Shown in pieces: positions 12,896 to 25,649 of a stretch of DNA of 64,000 nucleotides. Position 1 is the first letter of the stretch, and every line of letters starts with the position of its first letter. The notes beneath the pieces are model-generated. The model ran no database searches, had not been told where the DNA came from, and worked only from the letters and a program-made list of their open reading frames with translations. The DNA comes from Clarireedia homoeocarpa (lineage: Eukaryota; Ascomycota; Leotiomycetes; Helotiales; Rutstroemiaceae), in contig LNKV01000003.1 in assembly GCA_001465935.1 (NCBI GenBank), positions 750,363 to 814,362 of the forward strand, read 5' to 3'. The position numbers and the translations under genes were made by a program.

Positions 12896-14480
12896 ATGAA
12901 GGGCAATGGAATTGGCAGTCTCAAGAACCGTTTCGTGGCATTTCTTGGAGAATTCGTCGGAACATTTCTCTTTCTCTTCTTTGCATATGGAGGAACGCAG
13001 ACAGCCAATCAGCCAACACAAAAAAATGCAAACACAGCCGGGCCTAATCTAACGCAATTGATGTACATATCGTTGATATTCGGCTTCAGCCTTGCTGTCA
13101 ATGTCTGGACCTTCTTTCGTTATCAGTCGTGGTCTCTTCAATCCTGCTGTGGGTATTCCCTCATCGAGAAATCAAAAGCCGGCCCACCTTGGATACATGG
13201 GACACCATCGGCTAAGTTTTTAGTTATGCAGGTCACTTTGGCATTGTGCCCTTGTCGGAGTTGTGGGGCCTGTCAGGTATCATTCTGGTTCTGCCGAGCT
13301 CGGATCACCCAGTTTAGCTAATCCGAAAATCTATCACCAATCAGATCTCTCTTCATTTTCATAGCACAAGTGGTCGGCTCAATCTCCGCAGCAGCAGCTG
13401 TGAATGGTCTCCTGTCCAATCAAGCCGACGACGTTTTATTTCGCGTTGCATTAGGTCAGGGCACAAGTGTTAGGGTCTGTTTCTAGAAATGTTCTTCACT
13501 ATTGAATTAGTCTTCACAATCCTTATGCTCGCAGCAGAGAAGACTAAGGCAACTTTCGTGGCACCAGTGGGAATTGGACTCGCTCTGTTTGTGGGTGTCT
13601 ATTGGACAGGAGGCGCTTTAAACCCCGCTCGGACGTCATTGGAGGTTTTCATCACTATCATTGGATCTACTGTATGAGACTTCTCATGTCTGCCCCCCTT
13701 GCTTGTGCAATCTCACTAATGCGGCGTAAAAGTTACAGGGGGTTAGATCCTTACTAGGCGCGTTGTTAGCAGCAGGCTTCTACAAATTGATCAAAGCGCT
13801 TAATTACGAAGAGGTGAACGGATCACAGGATCTTTCAGCCGAAGAGGTGGAAGATAAAGACGAAAAAGCAAAGAAGAAGCGCGAAGAAAAAGAGCATATA
13901 AGAGCAAGACTGTTCCATCACCATCCGATTAGACACCTTAGGGGTCACCATCACACTGCTAACCCTACTGCACTCAATCATTATACCACAGGTGCAGAGC
14001 AGGGCATTAGGAGGGCTAGCACGGGTGGTTTCCATAGTCATAGGGGTCACCATCACACTGCTCACCCTACTGCACTCAATCATCAAACCACAGGTGCAGA
14101 GCAAGGCATCAGGAGGGCTAGCACGGGTGGTTTCCATAGTCATAGGGGTCACTATCACACTGCTAACCCTACTGCATTTCAATCATCAAACCACAGGTGC
14201 AGAGCAAGGCATTAGGAGGGCTAGCACGGGTGGTTTCCATAGTCATAGGCCAAGTGGGGATCAGGGGTCCATGTACACGCCATACACAAACACTGGGGAT
14301 AATAGCGCGAGGATCTCTACAGGGACTGGGGCGGCCTTGAGTGGATATGCCAATAGCGAGCTAAGACCACAGCATACACCGAGTGGGGAGAGATATATGC
14401 AAGATATTTGGGCGCAGGATAGGGTGCAGGATAGGTGCAGGATAGAGTGCCGAATAAGTATGATGTCTAAGGCTGGATGA
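12896..14480 (+). pseudogene. Aquaporin (MIP family) pseudogene with repeat tail
   Basis: Relic of a six-helix water/solute channel. It starts at ATG 12896 (MKGNGIGSLKNRFVAFLGEF). Both NPA loops are present: LFNPA near 13137-13148 and GALNPAR near 13611-13632. The IAQVVG helix, the EKTKATFVAPVGIGLALF helix and the LLGALLAAGFYKLIK last helix also align. Introns appear at 13149-13231 (GTGGGT donor) and 13277-13344. The frame is broken repeatedly: an extra base after FFR (~13122), an extra base after TLALC (~13250), a lost base before LFLEMF (~13475), about five residues missing before GVYWTGG, and another shift after the second NPA at ~13640. The tail carries three 34-codon repeats, and the third copy has one extra base that stops the frame at 14215. 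No single splice model rescues all breaks, so I call it inactive. Sequencing error cannot be excluded for any one of them. Confidence 0.85.
13941..14247 (+). repeat. 102-bp (34-codon) tandem repeat, three copies
   Basis: Copies begin at 13941, 14043 and 14145. Each encodes a His/Thr-rich segment with the core GAEQGIRRASTGGFHSHR, in the cytosolic tail of the aquaporin relic. The first two are 102 bp and in frame. The third is 103 bp because of an insertion (gcatttcaatc against gcactcaatc). The frame that would continue past it stays open to 14480. Confidence 0.9.
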
Positions 14481-17400
14481 AAGTAGGGTCCTGCTGCGCT
14501 GCTGCTATTGATGTTGGTTGGGCAGAGGAGAGGAGAAACTCGCGTTGTTTCGGGCAGACACGTTAATGGAGGACAGCGAGGGGTAAAAAGAGGTGTTGTG
14601 ACCTGTTTACATGCGCGAAGATAGGCAGATTTACAGTTAGGGTACAGCGTTGGTTACACAGCATGCGGATAAACACAACGCAGGAACACGACCAGCAAAT
14701 AGAATGTGCATATTCGTATAACATAATATCGACGTTTATAATTGACGCCCGGACAAGCATACAGTTCATTGCAATCATGTACGCACGTGCACACTTTTCT
14801 TGCACGCTCTCACCTCCCTCTCGCAAGAATTAACCAATTGTTCACTAGCTCAGATGTTAGTAGACGATCTCGTACTCGACAGGTAAGTGCAACCAGAAAA
14901 TCGAATTCTCAACATTCTCGAAACTCTCCTATTCTTGCCCATTTTGCAGTATCTCCTTTCCTATCAATCAATCAATCAATCTCCTATCAAACGATCCATC
15001 CAATCCCAAACCCGACGATTCCACACCACAAGCCAAATTGCCACCCATCCACCTGGCTGAAAGCGGACTCGACATGAAAAAGGCTATTGAAGGCATTTCC
15101 TCTTCTCATTTCCTGTGGTCTAGAATACTTGTTGTATCGTATTTCTTTTTTTCCGAGGGGAGCACCTCGCTCGGCGAAAATAGAGTTTCATTTTTTACAG
15201 AAACCGAGTCCAGACTCGGGCTCGGTCTGTTCCTTGATTGCGGCTGGCTTCGAGACAGTGTCTATGTCGGTCCATGTCGGTCGCGGTGAGCCGTGTTTTT
15301 TTTCCTTCTCCCCCTTAGCTGTTAATCTACCTGGCACGGGGTTTTGCGCCCTATGATCTTATTGCATGCCGAAAGCTGTGCTTGCTGGCTTCTAGTGCTT
15401 ACAGAAGTCGAAATGGAAGGATCGAATCACAGGCGCTGCGTCTTGTGTGACGCGGGCTGGGAAGGTTTTCTGCGTATTTGCAACGCCAAGGGGGAGATAG
15501 ACGGGATAAATTGGTGGGGAGGGTTGTTGGAAATTTGGTCGTGCCAGTTAGAGGCGGGAATTTTGCAGGATGGTGGACAGAGGTGCAGATGCTGGAAGGT
15601 CACGTTGCGTCATGTGAGCAGGGGGGGGGGGAAGATGGATTTAAATAATTGCATGTGATGTGATGTGCTGGAGGGGCAGCTGGTCTAGTTGGATGATGTG
15701 AATTGAATTCGATTGCCAGCAAGGATTCGGAGAGATTCGCCTTGACGGTGGGCAAGATTTGCCATGCAGGATTATGACATGAATGACACGACGAGGACAA
15801 GGGTGTGCGGGAATGTAAGGAAAGAATAACCAGCATTTCATGTCCTTCATGTCAGATAATGCAGGGTAGTGAGTGAAGAAACGGGTCACGTACGCCTGCT
15901 CTGGCTGCGAGATAGAGTACTTACTGTATACGCTTATCTTCTTCGGCTGGCTACATTTGCATCTGCAGATATCTTGTGCATACAGCAAGTTAAGGCAAAG
16001 AAAGTGTGTACGTTGAAAGTAAGGTAGCCAAGTGCAGTCTGCAATGCATATGTATCTTACCACATACAGCAAGCCTCCAGCAGCAGCAGCAGCAGCAGAT
16101 ACAGTAACTGGAATAAGGAATTCTAATGTAGAAATGTGCTCGCCTGCCGATGTAGTACTGACGCTACTCCGCTCGGTCAGACAAATTGACTGGTTATGGA
16201 AAGGGGGGGGGATGAGTAGCATTCAGCTTGTCCAGGACTGGGGGAGGGACGGGTGGGGGGATGTGGAAAGCTTAACTTAGACACAAACGGTCTTGGGAAG
16301 GAGGGGGAAAAGGCTCCCTATTGTGATTGGGGAAAGGGGTGCTGGGTGTGGAGCCATATTCAACCAAGATACAGGTGAGATGAGATGGGAGATCCACATC
16401 TGCGGGAAGGGGTGGACGGATGATCGACTGTTACTGTGCAACTATGGACGGTGGGGGGTACGGAACAGGAAAAACAAACAGTGATAGGCTACGAGGAGAG
16501 AGGAAAGCATGGTTGGGCTCTGGGATAGGGCTTGTTCACCGTCTTTTCTTCACGTCTGCGACAAGAGGGGTTAAGGTTCGGTTAGGTTAGATAAGTGTCT
16601 AGATATGGATGGCTGCTGTCGCCGCGTCGTCAGTCTGGTCATGTTCATGTCATGTCATTTCAGTCCGTCAAAACCGATATTGAAGCTATAGTGCCCTGCG
16701 CTGCTGTGCACCGTAACATAGTCGATGCCAAGGGCGTAGATGCTGCAAACTAGAGCGCCGGTTAGATTTGTCCCACCACCTAAATCTTTGGGAGAGGCGA
16801 CGTGGAAACGAATGAATGGATTGCGATAACATGACGGCGAGGTTGGGTTGACCACGGCAGAGGGAGGAAAGTTAGAGAGAGAATGCGGAAGTAATATCTG
16901 TCACATGCGCTGGGGCGTGATGAGTATGCTTGCGGGAAAATTACATGGTCGCTGATGACAATTCTTACTTTTCGTTGCTTTTTGGTTTCGTGGTCGTGAA
17001 TTCTTGGGTTTCTTTTTGTTCGGCTGCAGGTGGAGGATTTTCGTGGTGCGCCGTAAGTACGGCGCGGCGCCTCGGGGGGGAGGACATTTCCGCCGGCTGG
17101 GGAGGGGAGGATGCCGACTTTGCCGATTTTTCGAAGAGGTTCCGAGGTCGACTTTGAGAACAGGCAGTTCAACGGTCGTTCAACGGTTCTTCGGTGACGG
17201 ACACTATCGATGCAACGGGATGCTAGTTCAAGCGGTTACTTGCGGTGCTATCAGCTGGCGTGTCAATTTGCGAGGGAGGCTCTCTCTGAGTTGTGCTTCG
17301 GGCGTACCGATGTGGTATTTGCGAGTTCACAGTTTGGTAGACAGCGACTAGATGTGCTGTTCACTTCATTTCCCGGGGTTGTCGTCTTACTCCACTACAA

Positions 17401-20073
17401 CAACAATAGTTCACGAGACGTCTCTAGACTTGTCTCAGATGCTTCATTTGACCTTGGAGACGTGGAGGTTGGGGTAGTGTATCCACGAAGGTAGGAGCAA
17501 TCTCTGGAATACCCTCCTTGGGGAATCTTGGAATGTTTGGCGTTGGTCTACAGATGGCACGGCCCTCTAATCCATTCTCTATGAGCTTTTCGAACCGATT
17601 TCCAAAGTACAGAATCCGCTGTGATTTGGTATACGTGTTAGTAGAGAAACTCGAGTGCGTCTCTCTAGCCGTAAAGCTAGAGCTTTCGTTAGCAAGCTTT
17701 ACGCTATCTTCTAAGCCTGCTTCAGTTGGGATTAGTATCAGAGGACTCCGTGCTTTATTGCAGATTCACTTCATTTTCAGTTCCATTGCAGTCCAGCAGT
17801 TAGGCTTTTGCACTGAGGTTAGCACTCATTGTTAGAGAATCACTCCACTGTAAGTTTTATTGATTAATGCTGCCAATTTGTCTCCTCACCAACATCCAGC
17901 TCCTTCCCACATAGCGCAATGAAAAACTGCCACTTTTTCTTAAGAATTTAAATGAAAGATGATTTCTACGTAACCATTTCTCTATGTCTCAAATGATCTG
18001 AATCCTCTAATTCTCTTGATTCTTCAATGATTTGAATGAAGATAGCTCTCGATGCCTACGGCAGTTGTTCTTCGAGACCAAAACTTCAGCTAACACAGAT
18101 ATGGCAGCGGTGAGTAAAACATACGAGTAACAACGATGAATGTATATCATCCATCATTTATCTTATCAAGTTTACCTGCATTTTCTACAGTTGGTGGCAA
18201 TGTGGTACAACCGTAGACGTGCAACAAGAGTAATTAATTCCCCTTCACAAGAGGGAGCTCACCTGTCATCAAACGACCGCTTTCGGAAGTATATTCCACG
18301 ACATGCAACAAACCTTCATAAGTAGCCAACGTCCAATCTAGCCCGCAGAAGAAAATAGAAGTACAATCACAGATTTGCAACACACCTCATCACAAAAACT
18401 CTGACATTGCCGATTCGCTGGAGGGCTGTTGGGAGAGTTCAGACGGACTCGATGTTACAAAGGAAGTATAAATTACAGACATGCAACAAGTAAGGAAACA
18501 TCGTGAAGTATTCGCTGCAAAGTGAAGCTAAACAATCCATCATCACAGCGGTGAGATGTGTCAACGCACAAGTAAGATGACCTATGTGGATCTCCGGATA
18601 AGAACGCAGGGTAGTCCGAGTCATTGAAGCTATCCAATAACCTGCGACAACCACCAACCATTTCAGAGTCCTGTATGCGTTTGCGCAGCGCATTTCAACT
18701 CCCGCATCAGGACCCTTTCTGACGCTTGGCAGAACACAAAAGTCGCATGTACAAGTACGTTTTGCACTGGTGTGTCAGCAGGCGAAAAATAACACACAGA
18801 TGTACATATTCGTGGCAGCAGTCGCGTCGAGGCAGGTGGCGACGATTAATTCAGGGGCTTGGAATATTAGCCCTACGAAGATATCAACGCAAAGCCCGCC
18901 TAAACTTTAAACACGAAACTCTCATGCGAGAGAGAGGTATTTTCGAAGGCGGGGACAAATATCGGATTGTCGGAGTGCTTGCGAAAGAGGAGTGCACCGA
19001 CTGCATCGAATTGAGTTGGGCCAAATTCCAATAACTCGAAAGTATAACTCGCATTATTGAGTTCGACGAACAAGGTGTCCTCAGGTCGATCAATAGAATA
19101 CATAAGGGCATTGGGCGAGCAATCAGCATACAACAACAGAAAAATGATAGAAATGCAATCACACTGTAAGATCGTCTTATTTTCCAGCATTCCACATACG
19201 AAGTAAAAGCTGCTTTGCACTCACAGGATAGAAAACGAGCACTAGCTAGCGGGGAATAAGGTCGTAGATAGGTTCAACATGGGGAATGACATGCCACTGT
19301 TGCATGGCAAAATGTGACGATGGAAACTCTGATTCATTGAAGGTGGAGTGAAAGTGGAAGCGGAAGTCAAGTAAGAGAAGAAGAAATGAAGGACTGGGTT
19401 TAAACTATGGGATGTAAGCCCTTCTACGCATCTTGTCTCGTAGACGTATTGGTTGTTGTGTGGTGGGGTAAATAGCACTTCTATTACTGGATTGGAGGAC
19501 GTCGGACAGAATGTGTGTCTATCTTCCGGATAAATGTCAAAATGACATAATAATGCGAATCTGTTCTGAACTTAATTGCAACGGCACAGGAGAAACCGAC
19601 AATGAAAAAAGAATCGACAAATGACTTCACAAAGGCGGGGAAATAACATCCGAGACATTGCGCGAGGTTGTTTGTTGAACATGTACAAAGTCTAGCCACG
19701 AATTGTGGAAGTTACCGTACGCCACCGCCGGCGGCATGTATCAATAATGACAGACCATGTGCGCAAAGAAAGCTATCTCATCGTATAATGAAACACAATC
19801 CGCCTACAGTAGTGTACCATCAAAATTCTATCAATTGCTCATACGAGAAATAAGCCTACGGCAACATGGTGCGGATTCACGATTTCCAACCGAGACAACC
19901 GAGTTTGATCTGACACCCGCCTCTGTGCCGTGGCGCAGTCCAAAGTCGGAGAAAGACAGATTTCCTAGACGACTTTGGTCCTCGGCGCTAAGGTTAACCA
20001 CAATTCGTACGGGTAGGAGTGTGCTCCGGGTCGGAAGGATCTGTTGCGGGGTAGGTCCGGCTGCAGTAGTGTC
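14481..20073. other. Gene-poor stretch with a few unexplained open frames
   Basis: No gene can be assigned. A CAG run lies at about 16080-16098. Two areas look vaguely protein-like without a recognisable domain: + strand 17210-17494, and - strand 18440-19220, where several short frames are separated by possible introns. A palindromic stretch around 17670-17705 reads gtaaagctagagctttc, followed by caagctttacgc. Confidence 0.4.
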
Positions 20074-21482
20074 TTACCAGGACCTGGGCGCAGCTTCTAG
20101 ATCATAGCCTCCGACTTTGCGTCTGATCCACTCATCTAGAACTCTGGCGATTTCATCACTATTTTTCTCTAAAAACTGCAGGTGTCCATTTCCGTGTATG
20201 CCTTTGGTAGCTAATGGCATCCACTGCGATGATCTGTTAGTTGTGAACGTACCCCTAATTGTTAAAAGAAAGTAGTAGACGTACCTCAACGTCAACACCC
20301 GCTTGCTTGAGGAACGCCACCGTGCACCCGTCATAGACAGCATGAAAACTCGCCTCTCCCGTCTCAACCAAGACTGGTATACCATCTAGGTTTAGCAACC
20401 TCCTGGCAGGCTCCTTCTGCAACAAACAGGTGGCAAGCTCATCTTTCATCCTATTGTTTGCGACTCTTTCCCACTGTAAAGTCTCATTTGCTCCTAACGC
20501 TGGCTCGTAGGTTATGGGAATATCCGTGATGCCCCATGGTCGCGTGTATCCCCCCGGAGTTGTAGGCGGAAAGACTGTGTCTTGGAATGGTGGACCGGTA
20601 GGCTCGATGCTTACGATTGCCACAACCTTTCCGGGAGCAGCATCCGCAATCACCCAAGGGAGAAGACCGCCTTGAGAGTGAGAAAGTAAAATCGCGGGAC
20701 CCGTACGATTTAGCAGCGTAGCTCCTGCTGATCGCATATTCTTTTCTTGGATGACAGTGTCGGACTGGAACTGAACCGTCGAGGCATAATAGGCATCGAA
20801 AACTGGGTCACCCTGAAGGCCGGTCTGAAAAAGTAAGAAGAGGGTTAGCTTCGTGCTTGCTCATGGTGATTGAAAGTAAACAGGAGTGAAGAGAAATGCA
20901 TACACCAGGCCATTGAGTATGCAGACTTGCTTGCGGCCAGATTTTAAAATTTTGTGTGGCTGTAAACCTCTCCTCTATTCTCTGCACAGGAAAAATGGTC
21001 AAGTTGGTGTTTCCATTCGGATTCCAGGGGCTTCTGCCGCGAGCTGTCTGATCAATGATGTAAACCTCATATCCATGGGTCAAAAAGTATGTTGCCCACC
21101 CAGGACCACCGTCTGGTTTGTTTAACCAATTCTGCTGGTGTCGTTAGTTTGAGCACCGAGTCTCGGTGTTAGACATCGAACGATAAGATGTCGATGAGGG
21201 AATTGAGATGGGGCAACACACTGTACCTGTTTGACCTTGCCCATGGATAAAGATGAGTGGATAAGGCCGCAGAATACGGGGAGGCACAATGTGCTCGACA
21301 TACATCTGATCAGAGTAGATGGTATTGTTGGGGGACAGGGTGATGTAATGACCACCAACATAGAAATATGATCTTGCTGCATACGCTTCTGGAACTTGAG
21401 GATGAAATGGGTATCGTGGTGTAGACGGCGCCACTTGCCACACGAGACTACACACAAGAAGGAAAACGTATGTGCAATACAT
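20074..21482 (-). CDS. Secreted alpha/beta-hydrolase (AB hydrolase-1 type)
   Basis: Predicted extracellular hydrolase or esterase; substrate unknown. Four exons, all spliced in phase 0: 21482-21222, 21131-20904, 20824-20285 and 20223-20074, giving 392 residues. I chose the ATG at 21482 because the upstream 10 codons lack an ATG and residues 1-18 (MYCTYVFLLVCSLVWQVA) make a good signal peptide. The oxyanion-hole loop HGQGQTGT is at about residues 80-87. The nucleophile elbow SHSQGG places the catalytic serine at about residue 213. The GNGH motif near residue 357 supplies the likely catalytic histidine, and a Glu after the nucleophile strand (SIEPTG) may be the acid. This HGxGQTGTNW family is common in fungi and bacteria and is mostly uncharacterised. 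The gene is intact, unlike several accessory genes further right. Confidence 0.87.
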
Positions 21483-22530
21483 TTTACACCAACAGTAAAG
21501 CGAGTAAAGCAATTGAAATCATGTAGGGAATTTCGCGATGCCCTCAAGGTGTCAAAGCCTCGTAGTGCTGACAGAACCAGGAAAATGCTTACCTGCTTCA
21601 ATGTGTATTTTCCATGTGCGCTATCACTGGATTGGCAAACACATGGAGAAGGAAAACAGTTGATTGTCGGCTTACTCAGTCTATACATGAGGAGGGTTGC
21701 AGTTTGCTGCAATTTAGGAAATTGTCGTCAAGCTACCCCGCACCAGGGACCGGGGACGGATATACCCCTGAAGATTTGGCTGTTATACAAAAATTGGCGT
21801 GGCGTCTTCAACAATGCTTTACGAGATTACACGACGATGCGCAGTTTGAAGCATCGGATGTAGGACTACCTATGGATACAATAAGATCGTTTGAGTGCAA
21901 CAGTCCAGCTACTTTCGTGTAGGATCCGATAATCCCTAGAGCGTCCGATGTGGTCAATTAGAGCTTGCAATTCGCTGAAAATATTACGCATAGCGCGAAG
22001 GGAAGTCCAATCTTTGAAATGAAGAGCGAGAGCCTGGGAACCATAAAATGATAGTGTAATGTTTGCTTAAATCCTCAGAATCCCTTCCATGCAAAATGCT
22101 CCTCCAATGCTTCATGCAGCATCATAGCTAAAGAGGTGTTGATGTGGTCCAGGTAGGTGATGAGCTGCTGCAGACCTTAAGCCTCGAATACAAGAAGGCA
22201 GGTAGATCTCCTCGAGTGGTATGGTATTGAGGCTAGTTGAAAGAGGACTGAAGGTCCTCCAACGAAATGCCGTCCCGTGCGACTGATAAGTCACACCTCT
22301 ATGTCGAGGATTTCACATATGGGAACGGCAGCTAACCACACAACCTCCGTCATGTATTTCGACTCTCCTTGCAATGTCGTTGATGTCTCGGGTATCATAT
22401 TTATTTTAACACCTGCCATGATCCTTCGATGTCATGCCCATCAGTTCTATTACCCAGTCCTCTCGTGCGCCTAAACCATATGTTTCGGCTCATATTCGGT
22501 TCTCATCTGGTACATATTCATAGAGAATTA
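21483..22530. other. Intergenic, no gene seen
   Basis: This is the region between the secreted hydrolase start and the APC11 stop. Open frames in it are antisense shadows of the hydrolase or lack domains and splice support. Confidence 0.5.
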
Positions 22531-22988
22531 TCACTCTGTTTGTCCGGTCGTCGCAGTAGGATCATTCCATTCAAATTCTGTATGGCGAATCAGCACAAGT
22601 GTCCTTATACGCAACTATGTGATATCCTACTCTGTCTGCACATAGGGCATTGCCCCTTCGCAGAGTCTTGCTTGATCCACTCTGTTATGCAGTGCTGTAA
22701 CTTCATGAGATTGTATGCGCAAAAGTGTCGCGTGCTTCAAGCCTCACCATATGAAAGTTGTGGCCACATTTTCCGGACACTGTAGGATGTTAGCAAATGC
22801 TGTCCGTCGCCAGGCAGTATAGTCGGCATATTAATGCACTTACACAAGCTGCAATCATCACCGGGATACTTGCAAGTAGGACAAGTCCCATCAAAGTGTA
22901 CTTGACAAATACCGCAGACATCATCGTCAGGAATATCCCACCTCCATGTCGCGACGGCATTCCAAGTTCGAATCTTTACCTTCATCAT
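22531..22988 (-). CDS. APC11: Anaphase-promoting complex subunit 11 (RING-H2)
   Basis: Catalytic RING subunit of the APC/C ubiquitin ligase. It binds the E2 and zinc and works in the nucleus and cytosol during mitosis. Four small exons: 22988-22844, 22779-22748, 22694-22631 and 22577-22531, giving 95 residues. A second ATG at 22985 is equally possible as start and would remove one Met. Family landmarks are all present: MKVKIRTWNAVATWRW at the N terminus, then DDVCGIC, then FDGTCPTCKYPGDDC, then CGHNFHMHC across the exon 2/3 junction, then QCPMCRQKFEW near the end. All zinc-ligand Cys/His are intact. The 32-nt second exon is easily missed by gene finders. It is divergent from TUM1 with about 420 bp between start codons. 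Confidence 0.93.
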
Positions 22989-23410
22989 AAAATTACGATT
23001 AAATTAGGATGTCAGCGTCAAGAATGGAGCTTGATATGGAGGGCGCGGAGCTTGAATAGTGGTAGTATAGATCTCTCACAAAATAATGCTGCTCCGAGTC
23101 TTTACACTGATGGAGCTCCAAACAAAATAACCAATCAGAAGCTTCGATAAGCTTGATAGCGGTTACACAGCACGGATGAGGAGCACCAAGCTTTTCAATG
23201 AAGAATTCCAACTTCACCAAAGAAACTCAACTCTTTCTCAGATCTTTGTCGCAAAGAGCTGTAATATATTGAAGCTTCATACTTGATTTCTCATGAGAGA
23301 GTTGTGCGAAATTCTATATTATTCTTCTGAAATCCGATCGCAAATCCCGAAATTGATGCTGCACGATTATCACGCAATAGATAGATAACACTACTGTATC
23401 TCCTGCCACA
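22989..23410. promoter_or_regulatory. Shared divergent promoter APC11 / TUM1
   Basis: The 422 bp between the two start codons must carry both promoters. I see no clear TATA box. An ATG-less frame overlapping it on the minus strand (22999-23220) is not supported as coding. Part may be 5' leader of either gene. Confidence 0.5.
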
Positions 23411-24471
23411 ATGGCAGCCTCCCTTCTCTTCCGACGAGCAACTGCTCTACCCCGACAACATCTATCTTCCACATTCAAGCACAGCACGATGGACTTCCAA
23501 CGCCCTTTCTCATCATACCTTATCACTCCAGCCGAACTCTCCGAAGCTCTCAAAAAGAATCCCCCCTCCAAGATCTCCACATCACCCCGCACCGTCCCTC
23601 TCTGCTCAACATGGTTCCTTCCCACCTCACCCCTAAATGGACTCCAGACCTTCCGTGAAAAGCGCATTCCTTCCTCCCGCTTCTTTGATCTCGATAAAGT
23701 GTGTGATAAGCGCTCGCCTTATCCTCACATGTTACCTTCGGCCAAAGATTTCGCATCGGCGATGAGTGCGCTAGGAATTCGAAGAGACGATACAGTTGTA
23801 GTCTATGATTCGCACGAGCAAGGTCTATTCAGCGCGCCGAGAGTAGGATGGACCCTGAAGGTATTTGGGCACAGCAGTGTGCATGTACTGAACAATTTCA
23901 AGCTATGGGTCGAGGAGGGGTATCCAGTCGAAAGTGGGGAATTCTGGGATGTTGATACCTGCGCATATCCGATTCCACAGATGGATGAGACCAAAGTTGC
24001 GGATTTTGAGGAGGTTGCTGAGATCATCAGGGACATGGGAAAGGAAGGTTCGGAAGGCGTACAGATTCTAGATGCTAGGAGCTATGGGAGATGGACAGGA
24101 AAGGACCCAGAACCTAGGGAAGGGTTAACGTCGGGCCATATGAAGGGCAGTATCAGTGTGCCTATAACAGAGCTGTTGGATTCAACAACAAAGGCATTGA
24201 AGAAACCAGAAGAGTTAAAGAAGATCTTCGAAGCAAAGGGTGTTGACCCCTCGAAGCCAATCGTCAGCACCTGTGGAACCGGAGTAACTGCTACTATCAT
24301 TGATGCCGCATTGGCTGAAGCATACGGAGAGACCGGAGTGAGAAAGGTATATGATGGAAGCTGGACGTAGGTTTGCCCTCTCTTTCCCTTCTCAACTACC
24401 AACTTACACATGACAGGGAATTTGCGCAAAGAACCAAGATTTCAGATGGGTTAATTATTAAGGATGAGTGA
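23411..24471 (+). CDS. TUM1: Thiosulfate/3-mercaptopyruvate sulfurtransferase (tandem rhodanese)
   Basis: Transfers sulfur from 3-mercaptopyruvate or thiosulfate to a thiol acceptor. The yeast homologue Tum1 feeds the tRNA-thiolation (Urm1) pathway. Exons are 23411-24366 and 24417-24471, with a 50-nt intron just before the C terminus; 336 residues. The N terminus is basic, Ser/Arg-rich and acid-free, as in mitochondrial presequences. The first rhodanese domain (about residues 40-175) lacks a catalytic cysteine, as usual. The second carries STCGTGVTA with the catalytic Cys at about residue 288. The loop CGTGVTA resembles the mercaptopyruvate type (CGSGVTA) more than the thiosulfate type. A second Met at about residue 27 (MDFQRPF) could give a cytosolic form. 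Gene intact; symbol assigned by family resemblance. Confidence 0.9.
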
Positions 24472-25649
24472 TACTCAGAGTAAGCCAAAGCCTTAATCAA
24501 CAACCCATCCATTTTATTGTATTTCAACACAGCGCAAAAAGATACCCCCCTCTATTCAATGATTTTGTACATGATGGTATCTAGGATGCGTAATTGCACA
24601 TATCTGAGCGTGGTTGTTGCTTGTTTATGTGCTTTTGGTTGTCTGGATTAGGGGGGATCTCTATTATCAGAAAAAGGCATAGATGCAGAGGAGCTTTAGG
24701 CAAACCTATGAGGTTGTGAAATAGCTGTGGTTTGAGAGAATTATCCAATCATAATACCTCACTTCCTCTGTTGCAGTTGTTTCTTCCCTTGTGACCAGGT
24801 GCCTGCTAGGAATCTGTTTGGGACCTCTTTATTCGTTACATTTGAAGCCGAGTCTTGACCACAACTATACGCATAAGTGACAGCGGCAGCTAATTGTTAT
24901 CAAGTGACAACAGTCAGGCTTAACCACAGCGGTGATACATGAATAAGGTTACTACCCTATCGCCCTGAGCAATGGGTGATCGTGTTTCTACAAGATCTCC
25001 CAAGAGGTAGATAATATGCACGTAATTTCTACCCAGCGACAAAAGCCCTACGTGTTGTTCGTGGATATATGGCGATGTGACTATACATGAGAAGAAGGAC
25101 TGTTCATAACGCATACTATAACGAGCATGATATGCTTTCGATGATAATGATTAAGAGAGCAGGAACCAATGAAGATGCAAATGGCTGGATACTGACAAGA
25201 ACTTGCAAAGCCTGCAGTCGAGTAAAGAAGCTAGATGCCCCGCTCGGGCTGCAAGTAAAAGAAAGCAAGGCACATCATTCGGGAGTAAACTGAAACTTGC
25301 CGCGTATCTGGTTGGAGGATGGTGATGACTGGGTGGGATATTCATGTTTTGAGCACCTTCCTAGAGCAGTAGATAGCTAGGCATTTTGGTCAATCTAACA
25401 ATGAGTTGAATCTTCTTTACTGAATGCCACTTGCAGAACAACTAGCAGATAGATTCAATAACTTCATTGTCGCTTTTAGTCATATAAATTTTGGCATATA
25501 CACATCTCACTCGAACGAGCATTTTCTTCCCCTATCCTCTTCATCACAAAGCGGTTCACAGCCCCTCATCATATTTCATCCTCACAGATCATGGCTCCTC
25601 TCATGCGGTGGTTCATGGCCATGTGTCCATTTCCTCCTCCTCCCATTAC
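24472..25649. other. Intergenic between convergent TUM1 and FKBP2
   Basis: This is a 3' flank on both sides. No coding signal was recognised; the short frames here show no domain or splice consistency. Confidence 0.5.

Noticed and set aside
16060..16110. CAG repeat as part of a poly-Ala coding exon (minus strand)
   Set aside because: The surrounding frame has no domain or splice support; it was treated as a simple repeat.
21483..21512. Ten-codon N-terminal extension of the secreted hydrolase
   Set aside because: It begins at TTG, not ATG; the signal peptide starts cleanly at ATG 21482.
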